Below, in pieces: positions 35,038 through 43,256 of a stretch of DNA of 64,000 bases (the stretch's first letter is position 1; each line of letters starts with the position of its first letter). The stretch is taken from contig JAKLEZ010000002.1 in the NCBI GenBank assembly GCA_022711465.1, forward strand, positions 186,001 to 250,000, read 5' to 3'. The notes under the pieces were generated by a model. It ran no database searches. It was not told where the DNA came from and worked only from the letters and a program-made list of their open reading frames with translations. The position numbers and the translations under genes are program-made. Source of the DNA: Planctomycetota bacterium (GTDB taxonomy: Bacteria > Planctomycetota > Phycisphaerae > UBA1845 > PWPN01).

Positions 35038-35976
35038 ATGAACCGTGGTCGCGTCTTCCAGGACCCATCGTGGGCGTGCCTGCTCTGCACGGCTTGGCTG
35101 GCTACGGCCATCGGATGCGGCCCCACCGTGCTTCTGAAGAACCCGGACAACTGGCCGCCAACCTGGTGTGACCGGGCCCTTCACAACACGCCGGCGGCCT
35201 ACATCTACGCGACCAGCGACGCTGCGGCCGGCGAGGCGGATACGGTGATCCGCGATGTGGCCGCGACCTACACACGCGAGGCGGGCGGGCCGCCGGCCAA
35301 GGGCCTGGTCATCGTGACCGATCTTCGCGACCCCCTCTGTCCGGGAAAGTGGCGCGAACTCCGCCGATTGGCCAGACGGCAGGAAAAGGGTCCGGCCGCC
35401 CCGGAGTCCGCCCCGGCCTTAGCCCCTGCTTCCTCACCGGCGTCCGCGCCGGGATCGGTACCCGCCTCGCAGCCCGAGGAGGATGACCAGATGGTGGCCG
35501 ACCTGGGCATCAGTTGGGAATTGCTCTTCAGGATGGCGCCGGTCGGCCTGTCCAGGGAGCAGGCCCCCAAGCTGATCGATCTGCCCGGACCCGTGAAGGA
35601 TGAGGTCGCCTGGGTGGCGATTCTTCCGACCCGGGCCTTGCTGACCGACTGCAACCGACAGCTCGTGCGCGCGGCATACAAGAAACAGAAGATGGGACTC
35701 GCGGCTCAGGCGATGATGGCCCCAATGATGGCCATCATGGAAACCAAGATGGTCGATATGCTCGCCGCCATGCGTGAAGTGGCCGTCTTCATGGCTTACG
35801 TCAGTGCCCATCCGCAGTGGAGCACCGAAGAGAAGCGGGCAAGGGAAAACGCCTATCGCGAAGCCCGAATGAACCAGGCCGCCGGTGCGATGATGACCGC
35901 GGCCAAGGATGCGGCCGGCCGAAACAAGGCGACAAGCCCGCCGGGCTCCATGGACACGCACCGCGGTACCCCCTGA
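35038..35976 (+). CDS. Hypothetical Met-rich lipoprotein
   Basis: A 312-residue exported protein of unknown function, on the strand opposite to the EPS operon. The signal peptide ends in a lipobox TAIGC with lipidated C27. Residues about 120-148 are an Ala/Pro/Ser linker. After it lies a helix very rich in methionine (about residues 219-252, with ten Met including MMAPMMAIMETKM), followed by a charged helix. No domain is recognised. ATG at 35038 is chosen because it gives a proper signal peptide; the frame is open to 34855 without support. Its 3' end faces the PEP-CTERM gene across a shared hairpin terminator. Confidence 0.72.
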   Translation: MNRGRVFQDPSWACLLCTAWLATAIGCGPTVLLKNPDNWPPTWCDRALHNTPAAYIYATSDAAAGEADTVIRDVAATYTREAGGPPAKGLVIVTDLRDPLCPGKWRELRRLARRQEKGPAAPESAPALAPASSPASAPGSVPASQPEEDDQMVADLGISWELLFRMAPVGLSREQAPKLIDLPGPVKDEVAWVAILPTRALLTDCNRQLVRAAYKKQKMGLAAQAMMAPMMAIMETKMVDMLAAMREVAVFMAYVSAHPQWSTEEKRARENAYREARMNQAAGAMMTAAKDAAGRNKATSPPGSMDTHRGTP

Positions 35977-36132
35977 AGCTTCTCCCGGCAGATCGAGTGA
36001 CCCAGGCAGCCCGTCGAACCGTCACCCGCGAGACGCCGGCACCGCTTCCGCTGAGACAGGGGTCAACCCGCGATGACGACAGCTTCGCACGCCGCCACCG
36101 GCCCTTGCCATTTCCATCCGAGCGTCAAAGAG

Positions 36133-36162
36133 AGCAGGTCGAGTCCCTGGACCCGACCTGCT
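36133..36162. terminator. Convergent hairpin terminator
   Basis: AGCAGGTCG (36133-36141) pairs perfectly with CGACCTGCT (36154-36162), and the loop contains a further GTCC/GGAC pairing, making a strong 30-base hairpin. It lies midway between the ends of the plus-strand lipoprotein gene and the minus-strand PEP-CTERM gene, with short T-containing tracts on both exits (CTTCTTCGTGTTTT on plus, CTCTTTG on minus). The position between convergent genes supports a bidirectional terminator. Confidence 0.7.
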
Positions 36163-36195
36163 GTGCTGATGCCTTCTTCGTGTTTTCGCAACCGG

Positions 36196-36816
36196 TCATC
36201 GCCCCCGGCGCCGCCGTAGGAACGCGAGCCCGCCCAGCCCGAGCAGGGCCAGTGAGGCCGGCTCGGGCGTCGGATACTCGGCAATCAGGATGCCGCCGGT
36301 GAACACCGTCCCCGGCACTCCGACATACTGCAGCTGCTTGCGGATGTTGACCTGCGTGCCGGGTTGAAGCGGGTCGAAGTAGAAGTCGATTTCCCCGCCC
36401 TGGGTTGCGGTCGACGGGGTGTAGGAAACGGACAGTCCGGACGGCGGATTGCCGTTGGCCAGAAAGACCGAGGGGGCAACCCATTCCCAACCCGGCGTGA
36501 TGATCTTCTCATGCCAGTCGAGCCATGGCAGTTTGCCGCCGACGGTGAGCGTCTCGCTCAGGCTGAAGGTCTGTCCCGGCTGAGCGACAACAGGAGCCGC
36601 ATTCGGCCCCCACAGTTCCTTAAGCCAGGCCGGACCAGTCGGGTCCCGAACGACGTCGTACGGCCCGATCGACCAGCCGCCACTGGTAGCACCCTGCGTA
36701 AACAGGCTGGGCAGGGCACCGACATTACCCACGCCCTGGCCGAGGCTCGGACCGGCCGTCGCGAGCACGCCCACTACCAGCAAGCCCGCAATTCCAACTG
36801 CCTTGCGTGATTTCAT
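36196..36816 (-). CDS. PEP-CTERM sorting-domain protein
   Basis: A 206-residue secreted protein. An N-terminal signal peptide (MKSRKAVGIAGLLVVG, cut after SLGQ) leads to about 155 residues of beta-rich sequence with many Gly, Pro and Trp. The C-terminus is a PEP-CTERM signal: TPEPASLALLGLGGLAFL then RRRRGR. Such tails are recognised by exosortase, which is not encoded in this window. Function of the mature domain is unknown. ATG at 36816 has AGGAG seven bases upstream. It lies inside the EPS cluster and is separated by 326 bp from the methyltransferase upstream, so it probably has its own promoter. Confidence 0.9.
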   Translation of the reverse strand: MKSRKAVGIAGLLVVGVLATAGPSLGQGVGNVGALPSLFTQGATSGGWSIGPYDVVRDPTGPAWLKELWGPNAAPVVAQPGQTFSLSETLTVGGKLPWLDWHEKIITPGWEWVAPSVFLANGNPPSGLSVSYTPSTATQGGEIDFYFDPLQPGTQVNIRKQLQYVGVPGTVFTGGILIAEYPTPEPASLALLGLGGLAFLRRRRGR

Positions 36817-37142
36817 CACTTTCTCCTTATCCACATACCTCTTTGTCTTGCCTATTGACCTGTCTGGCCCGCTACACGTGTGCGGCCAGCGACAAGCGTT
36901 CATCCCACACCCCGGCCGTCGCGCAGGGATTGAATGCACCGGCCATTGAGGGGTGCCTCGCGTCCGTTTCGCGGGCGACTTGGGACATCATGCTCCCAGC
37001 GTCTGACGTGTTGCTTCTCCCAGGTGCTCAGGCCCGATGGGAGGGTAGGCACCCTCGGTTTCGGCGACCACCTCAACCTCTGAAAATGTGGACCGGGTTC
37101 GCGATCGGCGGAAGTGGAAGGGCGCGGGCTCGGCGGCGGGTG
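36817..37142. other. Intergenic region upstream of the PEP-CTERM gene
   Basis: A 326-bp gap between the methyltransferase stop and the PEP-CTERM gene start. I looked for a sigma-54 type element (TGGCAC-N5-TTGC), which is common before PEP-CTERM genes in some bacteria, and did not find a convincing one. The region presumably holds the promoter for the PEP-CTERM gene. No small gene or strong hairpin was recognised. Confidence 0.4.
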
Positions 37143-38201
37143 TCAGCAGCTGACCGCACGCCCGATCACCGCCAGATTGTCTCCGCTCAGCCAGAAGTCC
37201 GCAGTGAAGGGTGTGCCGCCGGGGTGAGGTCCGGGCTGTCCGAGTGGTACCTCCTTCAGGAGGGCAATGCGGTCCAGTGCCGCGGACAAGGACGCCGGCG
37301 GGTTCTGCTCCAGGTGGTGTTCCGCTGACTGGGGCGTCATTCGGCTCAATCGGCCCTGGACACGCCACCGCAGACCGCGCGGCAGCAGGGAAAGGAATCG
37401 TGTGAGTTCCGGTCGCCCTCCCCAGTCGGAGCACACCGTGTTCATGGTCGAGAAGACCGCCGTCGGCATGAGGTCACATTCGCGCATGAGACGCGTGAGG
37501 CAGGCTCCGTCGAACAGGGAGATGTGGAAGCGGTTCAGGCCCAGCCATCGCCGCCCGCCCAGCCGCCGCCACACGCCGCCCCAGTTCGGCGTCTCGATGA
37601 TCGCGAGCCCGCCAGGCAGAAGCCGGCCGCGTATGGCTTGCAGGAATCCCCGGGGATCGGGCACGTGTTCGATCACGTCCGTCGCGATGGCGACCTCGAA
37701 GCGGCCCAACTCGTCCCCCAGTCCCTCCAGCGAACCGGTGTGAACCGATAGCCCGAACTCGGACCTCGCCACTCGGGCAGCCTCGGCGGAAATCTCCACC
37801 CCCTCGGCCTGCCAGCCTCGATGGCTGGCTAAGGCCAGTAGATGCCCCTGTGCGCAGCCGATCTCCAGAAGCCGTCCACTGCGCTGGCAGGACTCGAGTG
37901 GGGCCAGGTAGTTCAGGTAGAGTTGCGTGGCCCGGCTCCAGCGGTGCTCGGGTCGGGCGTTGAACACGTAGTAGTCGCCGTCGTACTGCCGCTTCATCGG
38001 CTCGGCTGCCAGCCGCGGCCAGTTGAAGACCAGGCCGCAGCGGCGGCAACGCCACAGGTGAAACGGTCCCGGGTGGCCGGGAAACACCAGCGACCGCACC
38101 CGCCGCGCACCGGTCTGACCGCACAAGCCGCAAGTCGCCGGGGATATCGCCTCGGCCGTCAACGAGCCGGGTAAAAACCGGGGACAGCGGACGGTGCTCA
38201 T
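37143..38201 (-). CDS. SAM-dependent methyltransferase with N-terminal zinc ribbon
   Basis: A 352-residue protein. An N-terminal CGLCGQTG ... WRCRRCGLVF zinc ribbon (residues about 26-60) precedes a class I methyltransferase domain with LLEIGCAQGHLLALA, EGVEISAEAARVA, ATDVIEHVPDP and RLLPGGLAIIETPNW. This zinc-ribbon-plus-Methyltransf_23 layout is common among sugar and EPS methyltransferases. ATG at 38201 overlaps the upstream gene stop (ATGA). The frame is open far upstream to 38765, but that stretch is antisense-like to the GT9-like gene and is rejected. Confidence 0.9.
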   Translation of the reverse strand: MSTVRCPRFLPGSLTAEAISPATCGLCGQTGARRVRSLVFPGHPGPFHLWRCRRCGLVFNWPRLAAEPMKRQYDGDYYVFNARPEHRWSRATQLYLNYLAPLESCQRSGRLLEIGCAQGHLLALASHRGWQAEGVEISAEAARVARSEFGLSVHTGSLEGLGDELGRFEVAIATDVIEHVPDPRGFLQAIRGRLLPGGLAIIETPNWGGVWRRLGGRRWLGLNRFHISLFDGACLTRLMRECDLMPTAVFSTMNTVCSDWGGRPELTRFLSLLPRGLRWRVQGRLSRMTPQSAEHHLEQNPPASLSAALDRIALLKEVPLGQPGPHPGGTPFTADFWLSGDNLAVIGRAVSC

Positions 38202-39169
38202 ATCCAGCGGCTCCGGACCAGTTTCTGGACTCGCCAGGGCCATCGCCGAAAACCTCTCCTGCGAATGATTCCGCCCACGATGTGGCTGCGCACTCGCCAC
38301 CTCTGCCGGAGAATCACCCGACGAACCGCTGATCCGGTCCGCCGTCCGATCCGCCCGAGGGCATCGCCGATCCACGCGGCCGCCACTGCAGGTCTCGGCA
38401 GGCACCGGCTCCCCTGGTAGATCACCGGGGTACCCAAGGGATTCCAATAAGTCTCGTACCGCTGCCGGTTGGTCATCTCCCAGGGCGTCCACAGCCGGCC
38501 GTCGTCCGTGGACCAGACCAGATGCGGGCACCCGCACAGGCTGGCCAGGTGCAGCCCGCCTGTCGATTGGCCCACGGCCAGATCGCAGCGCGAGAGAACC
38601 TCGATCGCGGTCGCCGAGTCGTCCGGGAAAACGCTGGTGTGGATGCCGCGGCTGTTCAGCCGCCCGGCCAAGTCGTCCCAGTCGCCGGCGGTCCAATTCT
38701 CCGCCCCGAAACCGCGGGTGCGACGGACCAGGACCACCCAAGGCGGAGGCAGTACCCGTTCGCAAGGCCGGTCAAAGCGGATGAAGCGTTGGTGCTCTTC
38801 GTCGCAGGGATGAATCGCTCCGGAGTACGCCGGCCAGAGAGTCTCCACCTGGTGTCCGGCTTGTTGCAGTTCGGAGGCTGCGACCTCGACCATCGGCTCG
38901 ACCAGCGAGCGAAGCCGCACAGAGGGCAAAGGATCACCAGAGGAGGACAGTATCCGGCGGTCTTCGTACGCATGGCCCGGGATCGAGTCCAGCACAACCG
39001 GACGGTAGTCCAGAGGCATGTCCTCGTAGAAAGCCTCCTTGCCGGCGGCACCGAGGACGATCAGTCGATCGAACCGCCCGATCTCGAACTGCAGACGCAG
39101 TCGTCCTTGCCAGGACATCAGCTCCCAGCCGATCTCTCCGACATAAGGGCCGACAAGCAGCGTCCGCAT
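38198..39169 (-). CDS. Glycosyltransferase family 9-like protein
   Basis: A 323-residue protein with a partial GT9/heptosyltransferase-like fold: LLVGPYVGEIGWELMSWQG at the start, then VVLVRRTRGFGAENW, SVFPDDSATAIEVLSRCDLAVGQSTGGLHLASLCG and HLVWSTDDGRLW. The VGQSTGGLHLA segment corresponds to the sugar-nucleotide binding loop. The C-terminal 50 residues are Arg-rich, suggesting contact with membrane. ATG at 39169 has AAGGAAG upstream and lies 30 bp after the asparagine-synthetase-like stop. Assignment to GT9 is by overall pattern, not by a complete signature. Confidence 0.72.
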   Translation of the reverse strand: MRTLLVGPYVGEIGWELMSWQGRLRLQFEIGRFDRLIVLGAAGKEAFYEDMPLDYRPVVLDSIPGHAYEDRRILSSSGDPLPSVRLRSLVEPMVEVAASELQQAGHQVETLWPAYSGAIHPCDEEHQRFIRFDRPCERVLPPPWVVLVRRTRGFGAENWTAGDWDDLAGRLNSRGIHTSVFPDDSATAIEVLSRCDLAVGQSTGGLHLASLCGCPHLVWSTDDGRLWTPWEMTNRQRYETYWNPLGTPVIYQGSRCLPRPAVAAAWIGDALGRIGRRTGSAVRRVILRQRWRVRSHIVGGIIRRRGFRRWPWRVQKLVRSRWI

Positions 39170-39199
39170 GCAGCGATCTTCCTTGGGGGATGGTCTCAC

Positions 39200-41134
39200 C
39201 TAGCTCGCCACTACCGGTTCCGGCTCCCGCTCCACCGTCGCCTGGACCTGGTGTGACGATGGCCCGCTCCGCCCGGGCAGCCGCTCCAGGTAACGGACCA
39301 TCGTCTCGATCGTGGCCAGGGTCAACAGCGGCCCGGCCTGCCGCGGGTCTCGTTCTACTACTGACCAGAGGCGATTCAACGCCTCCGGCCGGACCCATTC
39401 GAGTATCCGGGCGTCGGCCTCACGAATCCCGCCTGCACCGCTTGTTTGTCGCCAGGTCTCGAACAGCCACGCGGTCAGGAACTCGCCGGCCATGCCCCAG
39501 GCTCGGGTCTTGGGGTACCGGCAGTGCGTCCACCAGCGGTGGAACTTGTCCCGCTGCCAGCAGTATTCGCGAAGCAGCCGGTCCTCGGCGATGGGGAACC
39601 CGCTGTGGTTGGCTCGCGGGACGCGTGCAAACCGCGGGAAGTACCGGCGAAACGCCTCGGCTACGAGTTGTTTGCCGCGCCGCCAGCTGGCCGGGGTTGC
39701 GGCCATCCAGTCGAGCACCGCTCGGTCCGTGGCCGGGCTTCGCAGGGCAACGTCACGCCGCAGGAGCATCGGGCCAAGCACGTCGTTGCGCCCGCTCCGG
39801 CCGGTGAAGACCACGTATTCGGCCTGCTCCAGCGGATCCGACGTCGGGGCCCGGGCGAAGCGGTCGTCGATGAGAGCCTGCCAGCGCTCCAGGCTACGGT
39901 GGGCAAGGTCAGAACGGCAGAGCTCGTTGATGAGCGCGATGCTCCCGCCACCATGGCAGTACTTGGCCGCCCAGTAGCAGTCGTGCGGTGACCGGCCGTC
40001 GGGAATGTCGCCGTCCGACGGCACGTAGGCCCCGCCGACAATGCCGTGAAGATGCCCTTCGAGCAGAACGGCCCCCGGATGTCCGGCCAGGAACGCCTGG
40101 AGTGCAAAGCCTCCGCCGAGATGGCGAGCGCCGTGCAGGCCGTCGCTGTCAATGATCAATCGCTGCAGCTGTCCGGCGAGGGCTGCGGCCTCCATCGGTA
40201 CGACGACGTGCGCCGCACCTGCCAGCCTGGCCAGTTGCCGGCCAAAACGGACATCCTCGCTGAAAGGCCAGCCGGTCGTGAAGCAAGCGGGTTCGACGCT
40301 GAGTGTCGAGCAGATTGCCAGGATCATCCGGGAGTCCATACCGCCGCTGATGCCCAGCATGGGCGGCTTGATGCTGCTGGCATGTCGGCGCAAGGCTTCG
40401 GTCAGCACCTCGACATAGGCATCGACGGCTTCGGCCGGCGTGGCGTAGGCCGGGGAGCGGTGGCGAAACTCCCAGTAGGGTCTGCAATCGCGGCGCGAGG
40501 TGGCCCCTTCCGAGGGCCGCCACCGCAGCGCATGGCCGCCGATGAGCCAGTGCACCTGCCGGATGAGTGTACGATCCTCGGTCGTGTTCATCGCCCGGAT
40601 CACGTCGGTGACGCCGTCTTCGTCGATGGCCAGCGGCAGGCCCGATGCCTGCCAGGCCAGCCATGCCTTCGGGGCGACGACCAGCCGGCCTTGTTCCGCC
40701 GCCCAGAAGGTTGGCAACTGACCAAGCCGGTCGTTGAAGAGGGTCCAGCACCGGCGGGCGGGATCATACCACGCGCCGCAGAATACCCCGTCGATGTCCG
40801 CCAGTGACTCGACGCCGTGGCTGGTCAGCCGTCGGAGGATGGCGCCGCCGATCGCGCGCTGCGGAGGGCCGGCCGGCGGCCTTGCTGCCCAGGCGTCGGG
40901 CAGAAACACGTCGCCCGCCCAGATCAGGGTGTGGCCGTGCTCGTGGCAGACACCCGCGCCACATGACGGTTCGTTGGCCGCCGGGGCGATGGCCGCCCCC
41001 GCCCATCGTTCGCCGCGGCCTGACCGCACGCGCCTGTGATCCGGGCTCAGACCGCACTGCTCCAGCATGAAGGCCAGATCGGCGTCGGCCGCGCCGGGGC
41101 GAGGATCACAAACCAGCATCAATCCAGGGTACAT
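39200..41134 (-). CDS. Asparagine synthetase-like protein lacking the glutaminase cysteine
   Basis: A 644-residue relative of asparagine synthetase. The synthetase half is intact, with the ATP pyrophosphatase loop LGISGGMDSRMIL (SGGMDS at 263-268). The N-terminal half keeps only traces of the class II glutaminase fold (FNDRLGQLPTFW); residue 2 is Tyr, not Cys, and the RGPD and NGEIYN signatures are missing. It therefore cannot draw ammonia from glutamine and may use free ammonia or another amine, as in beta-lactam synthetase and related amide formers. It directly follows the glutamate mutase gene (23 bp), so a substrate link is plausible but inferred. ATG at 41134. Confidence 0.85.
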   Translation of the reverse strand: MYPGLMLVCDPRPGAADADLAFMLEQCGLSPDHRRVRSGRGERWAGAAIAPAANEPSCGAGVCHEHGHTLIWAGDVFLPDAWAARPPAGPPQRAIGGAILRRLTSHGVESLADIDGVFCGAWYDPARRCWTLFNDRLGQLPTFWAAEQGRLVVAPKAWLAWQASGLPLAIDEDGVTDVIRAMNTTEDRTLIRQVHWLIGGHALRWRPSEGATSRRDCRPYWEFRHRSPAYATPAEAVDAYVEVLTEALRRHASSIKPPMLGISGGMDSRMILAICSTLSVEPACFTTGWPFSEDVRFGRQLARLAGAAHVVVPMEAAALAGQLQRLIIDSDGLHGARHLGGGFALQAFLAGHPGAVLLEGHLHGIVGGAYVPSDGDIPDGRSPHDCYWAAKYCHGGGSIALINELCRSDLAHRSLERWQALIDDRFARAPTSDPLEQAEYVVFTGRSGRNDVLGPMLLRRDVALRSPATDRAVLDWMAATPASWRRGKQLVAEAFRRYFPRFARVPRANHSGFPIAEDRLLREYCWQRDKFHRWWTHCRYPKTRAWGMAGEFLTAWLFETWRQTSGAGGIREADARILEWVRPEALNRLWSVVERDPRQAGPLLTLATIETMVRYLERLPGRSGPSSHQVQATVEREPEPVVAS

Positions 41135-41157
41135 TCCGGCTCACTCTCTTGGCGGTC

Positions 41158-43143
41158 TCAGAGCGTTCCGGCCAGGGGCGCCGCGGAGAGCGAATCGGTG
41201 TCATCCGCGGGCTCGCGCCGGTCCAGCGGCCAGTGGCCGTGCTCGCCGCGCCCGATCCGCATGACATCCTGCTCGATCAGCAGGAAATCGGTGTCCGCGA
41301 ACCGCATCCGTTCCTGGCGAAGACGCTTGGCCATCTTCTCACGATGATACTCGCGCTGATCCCGGCCCAGGGCCAGCCGGCCCGCAGAGAGGAATCGAAC
41401 CGCGCCCTCGGCATCGCGAGCGGTGAGTACGGCGCCGCGATTGTGCACGCTGGGCGAGAAGGGCACATCCAGCAGTCCTTCGCGAAAGGCCCGGCAGATG
41501 CCCGAGGCCAGATTGCCTTCCCCAATGTCTCGCACCGAGTCCAGGATGACCGAGACTTCGCGGTGGATCATGAACATCTCCGTGGCAATCGCTTCTTCAT
41601 CAACGGATGCGTCGGACGCCGCGGATACCGCTCGCGAGACGAGCTCGATGCCGCGAACGTTGTCCTGGACCGTGGGGATGCGGACCGGCTCGACCGGGCT
41701 CTTGATGAGAACACGGGTCGCCTTCGACAACGTCGCGGTGATCGCGGACTGGTAAATCAGTTCCTCCGCCTGCCGGAGATCGCGCGGGAAGGCGGCCATG
41801 TACTGGTGAAACACCGTGCCAACCTGAACAGCCCGGTCCCGGTATCGATGCTGCAGCTCGTCGCCAAGTTCGCGGAGGACACGCATCGCGGCGATGTCCT
41901 GGGAGCGGTGGCCTTGCTCCGCATAGCCGAGGCTGACGCAGCGCACCCCTTCCCGGATGGCCAGCTCGGCCTCCAGAACATCGATGGCGATGGCCAACGA
42001 CGGCGGGACCAGCGTCGCAGTGAGCACACCGAAGAACTCGCGGTCAAGGACCAGGCCGTATCGCTCGGCGTAGAGACCGGTCAGTCGATCGACGTACTGC
42101 CACGCCCGGATCGAGTCCTCGACAGGATAATCCTTGTAGTACGGGATGTTGTAGCAGATCGCCCCGCCCTCGAACGAGGACACCCCTCCGGCGTAGGAAA
42201 TCTCAGCCAGCAGCCGCGGATCCCGGGTGCTGTGGCGGGTTTGCAGGGGTACGCCGACAGCGTTGATCACCTGCCGAAGGCCGGCCACACCGTGGTTGAC
42301 AACCGGGAAGCCGTTCATCGTCGGCCTGCCCCGGGCGGCGCTGAGCTGGATGGCCTCGTCCGCGTCGGCGTATCGGTTGTTTCGGGTGTACGAGTCGACC
42401 TGATACGAAAGCACGCGCACGCCGGCAGCCTTGAACGCCTGGAACAGCCCAATCTGGTCTTGGACGAGGGGTACGCCGCTGCGGGGTTGGATCAGGATCG
42501 GCAGATCGCCGGAGTGGACCAGCGACTGAACGCGGGCCAGCGACGGTTGCCGGGCCAGAAACGCGGCGTTGTCGGCCAGATCGGCCGCACCCCGGCCCGT
42601 GGACCAATGAGCGAGTACGTCGCAGCGCTGGCGGTCGAACTCCCTTGCGTCCATCGGCTGGCCCAGAACGCGCGGCTCGGCCTGGTCGTCGGGTCGCAGC
42701 CGGACAATATGCCGGTGACCCGCGTTACGTGCCTTGGTCCCCGCCAGATCCTTCTTCACGATCTTGATGACCGTCTGCACGTCAGTGAACTCGCTGAAGA
42801 CACGATCGAACCCCATCTGCAGGAACTCGCTCGCGCCGTCCCGCGCGTCACCCACCGACAGGTTGCCACCGAGGTACCACAGGGGCCGATGGCCCGCATA
42901 CTGCTGAAGAAGACCGGAAAAGCCGCGCAGATAGTGCTTGGCATGCCCGTCCATGTTCGAGATCATCACCAGATCACATCCGTCAGCCCACGAGAAGAAG
43001 TCCTCGATGCGGTTCTGAATGCCGAGGAAGTGGACCTGATACCCCTGGGCGACCAGTGCCCGATTGAGAATGATCAGGCCGACCGAGTGCGAGTCGCCGC
43101 CAATCCCCCCGAGCACAATGGTGTGATAGGAATGCGCGTTCAC
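41158..43143 (-). CDS. Glutamate mutase (methylaspartate mutase), fused S and E subunits
   Basis: A 661-residue coenzyme-B12 enzyme that should interconvert L-glutamate and threo-3-methyl-L-aspartate. Residues 1-135 form the B12-binding S subunit with DSHSVG (17-22; H19 is the lower cobalt ligand), SNMDGH and LGGNLSVG. After a 30-residue linker, residues about 170-640 match the catalytic E subunit: QVDSYTRNNRYADADEAI, MNGFPVVNHGV, QTRHSTRDPRLLAEI, GGAICYNIPY and LTATLVPPS. S and E are usually two proteins; fusion is unusual. The start is GTG at 43143 without a good ribosome site. No reactivase (GlmL) or methylaspartase is nearby. It is flanked by a GNAT gene and an asparagine-synthetase-like gene in an EPS cluster. 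Confidence 0.92.
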   Translation of the reverse strand: MNAHSYHTIVLGGIGGDSHSVGLIILNRALVAQGYQVHFLGIQNRIEDFFSWADGCDLVMISNMDGHAKHYLRGFSGLLQQYAGHRPLWYLGGNLSVGDARDGASEFLQMGFDRVFSEFTDVQTVIKIVKKDLAGTKARNAGHRHIVRLRPDDQAEPRVLGQPMDAREFDRQRCDVLAHWSTGRGAADLADNAAFLARQPSLARVQSLVHSGDLPILIQPRSGVPLVQDQIGLFQAFKAAGVRVLSYQVDSYTRNNRYADADEAIQLSAARGRPTMNGFPVVNHGVAGLRQVINAVGVPLQTRHSTRDPRLLAEISYAGGVSSFEGGAICYNIPYYKDYPVEDSIRAWQYVDRLTGLYAERYGLVLDREFFGVLTATLVPPSLAIAIDVLEAELAIREGVRCVSLGYAEQGHRSQDIAAMRVLRELGDELQHRYRDRAVQVGTVFHQYMAAFPRDLRQAEELIYQSAITATLSKATRVLIKSPVEPVRIPTVQDNVRGIELVSRAVSAASDASVDEEAIATEMFMIHREVSVILDSVRDIGEGNLASGICRAFREGLLDVPFSPSVHNRGAVLTARDAEGAVRFLSAGRLALGRDQREYHREKMAKRLRQERMRFADTDFLLIEQDVMRIGRGEHGHWPLDRREPADDTDSLSAAPLAGTL

Positions 43144-43256
43144 GCTTGTTTCATCGGCTTTTATTGGCCCTTGGATAACCTGATTGTCCCGCGGGAAGGG
43201 AGCCGCTCGACACCCGCGTCACGACTTTCGGTCCGACCGATAATCATTCAGCCAAC

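Noticed and set aside
36817..36900. Sigma-54 promoter before the PEP-CTERM gene
   Set aside because: No GG-N10-GC pair with adequate flanking bases was found at the right distance.
43144..43256. Possible cobalamin riboswitch before the glutamate mutase gene
   Set aside because: The gap is only 113 bp and I could not find the conserved B12-box sequence or the expected long leader fold.
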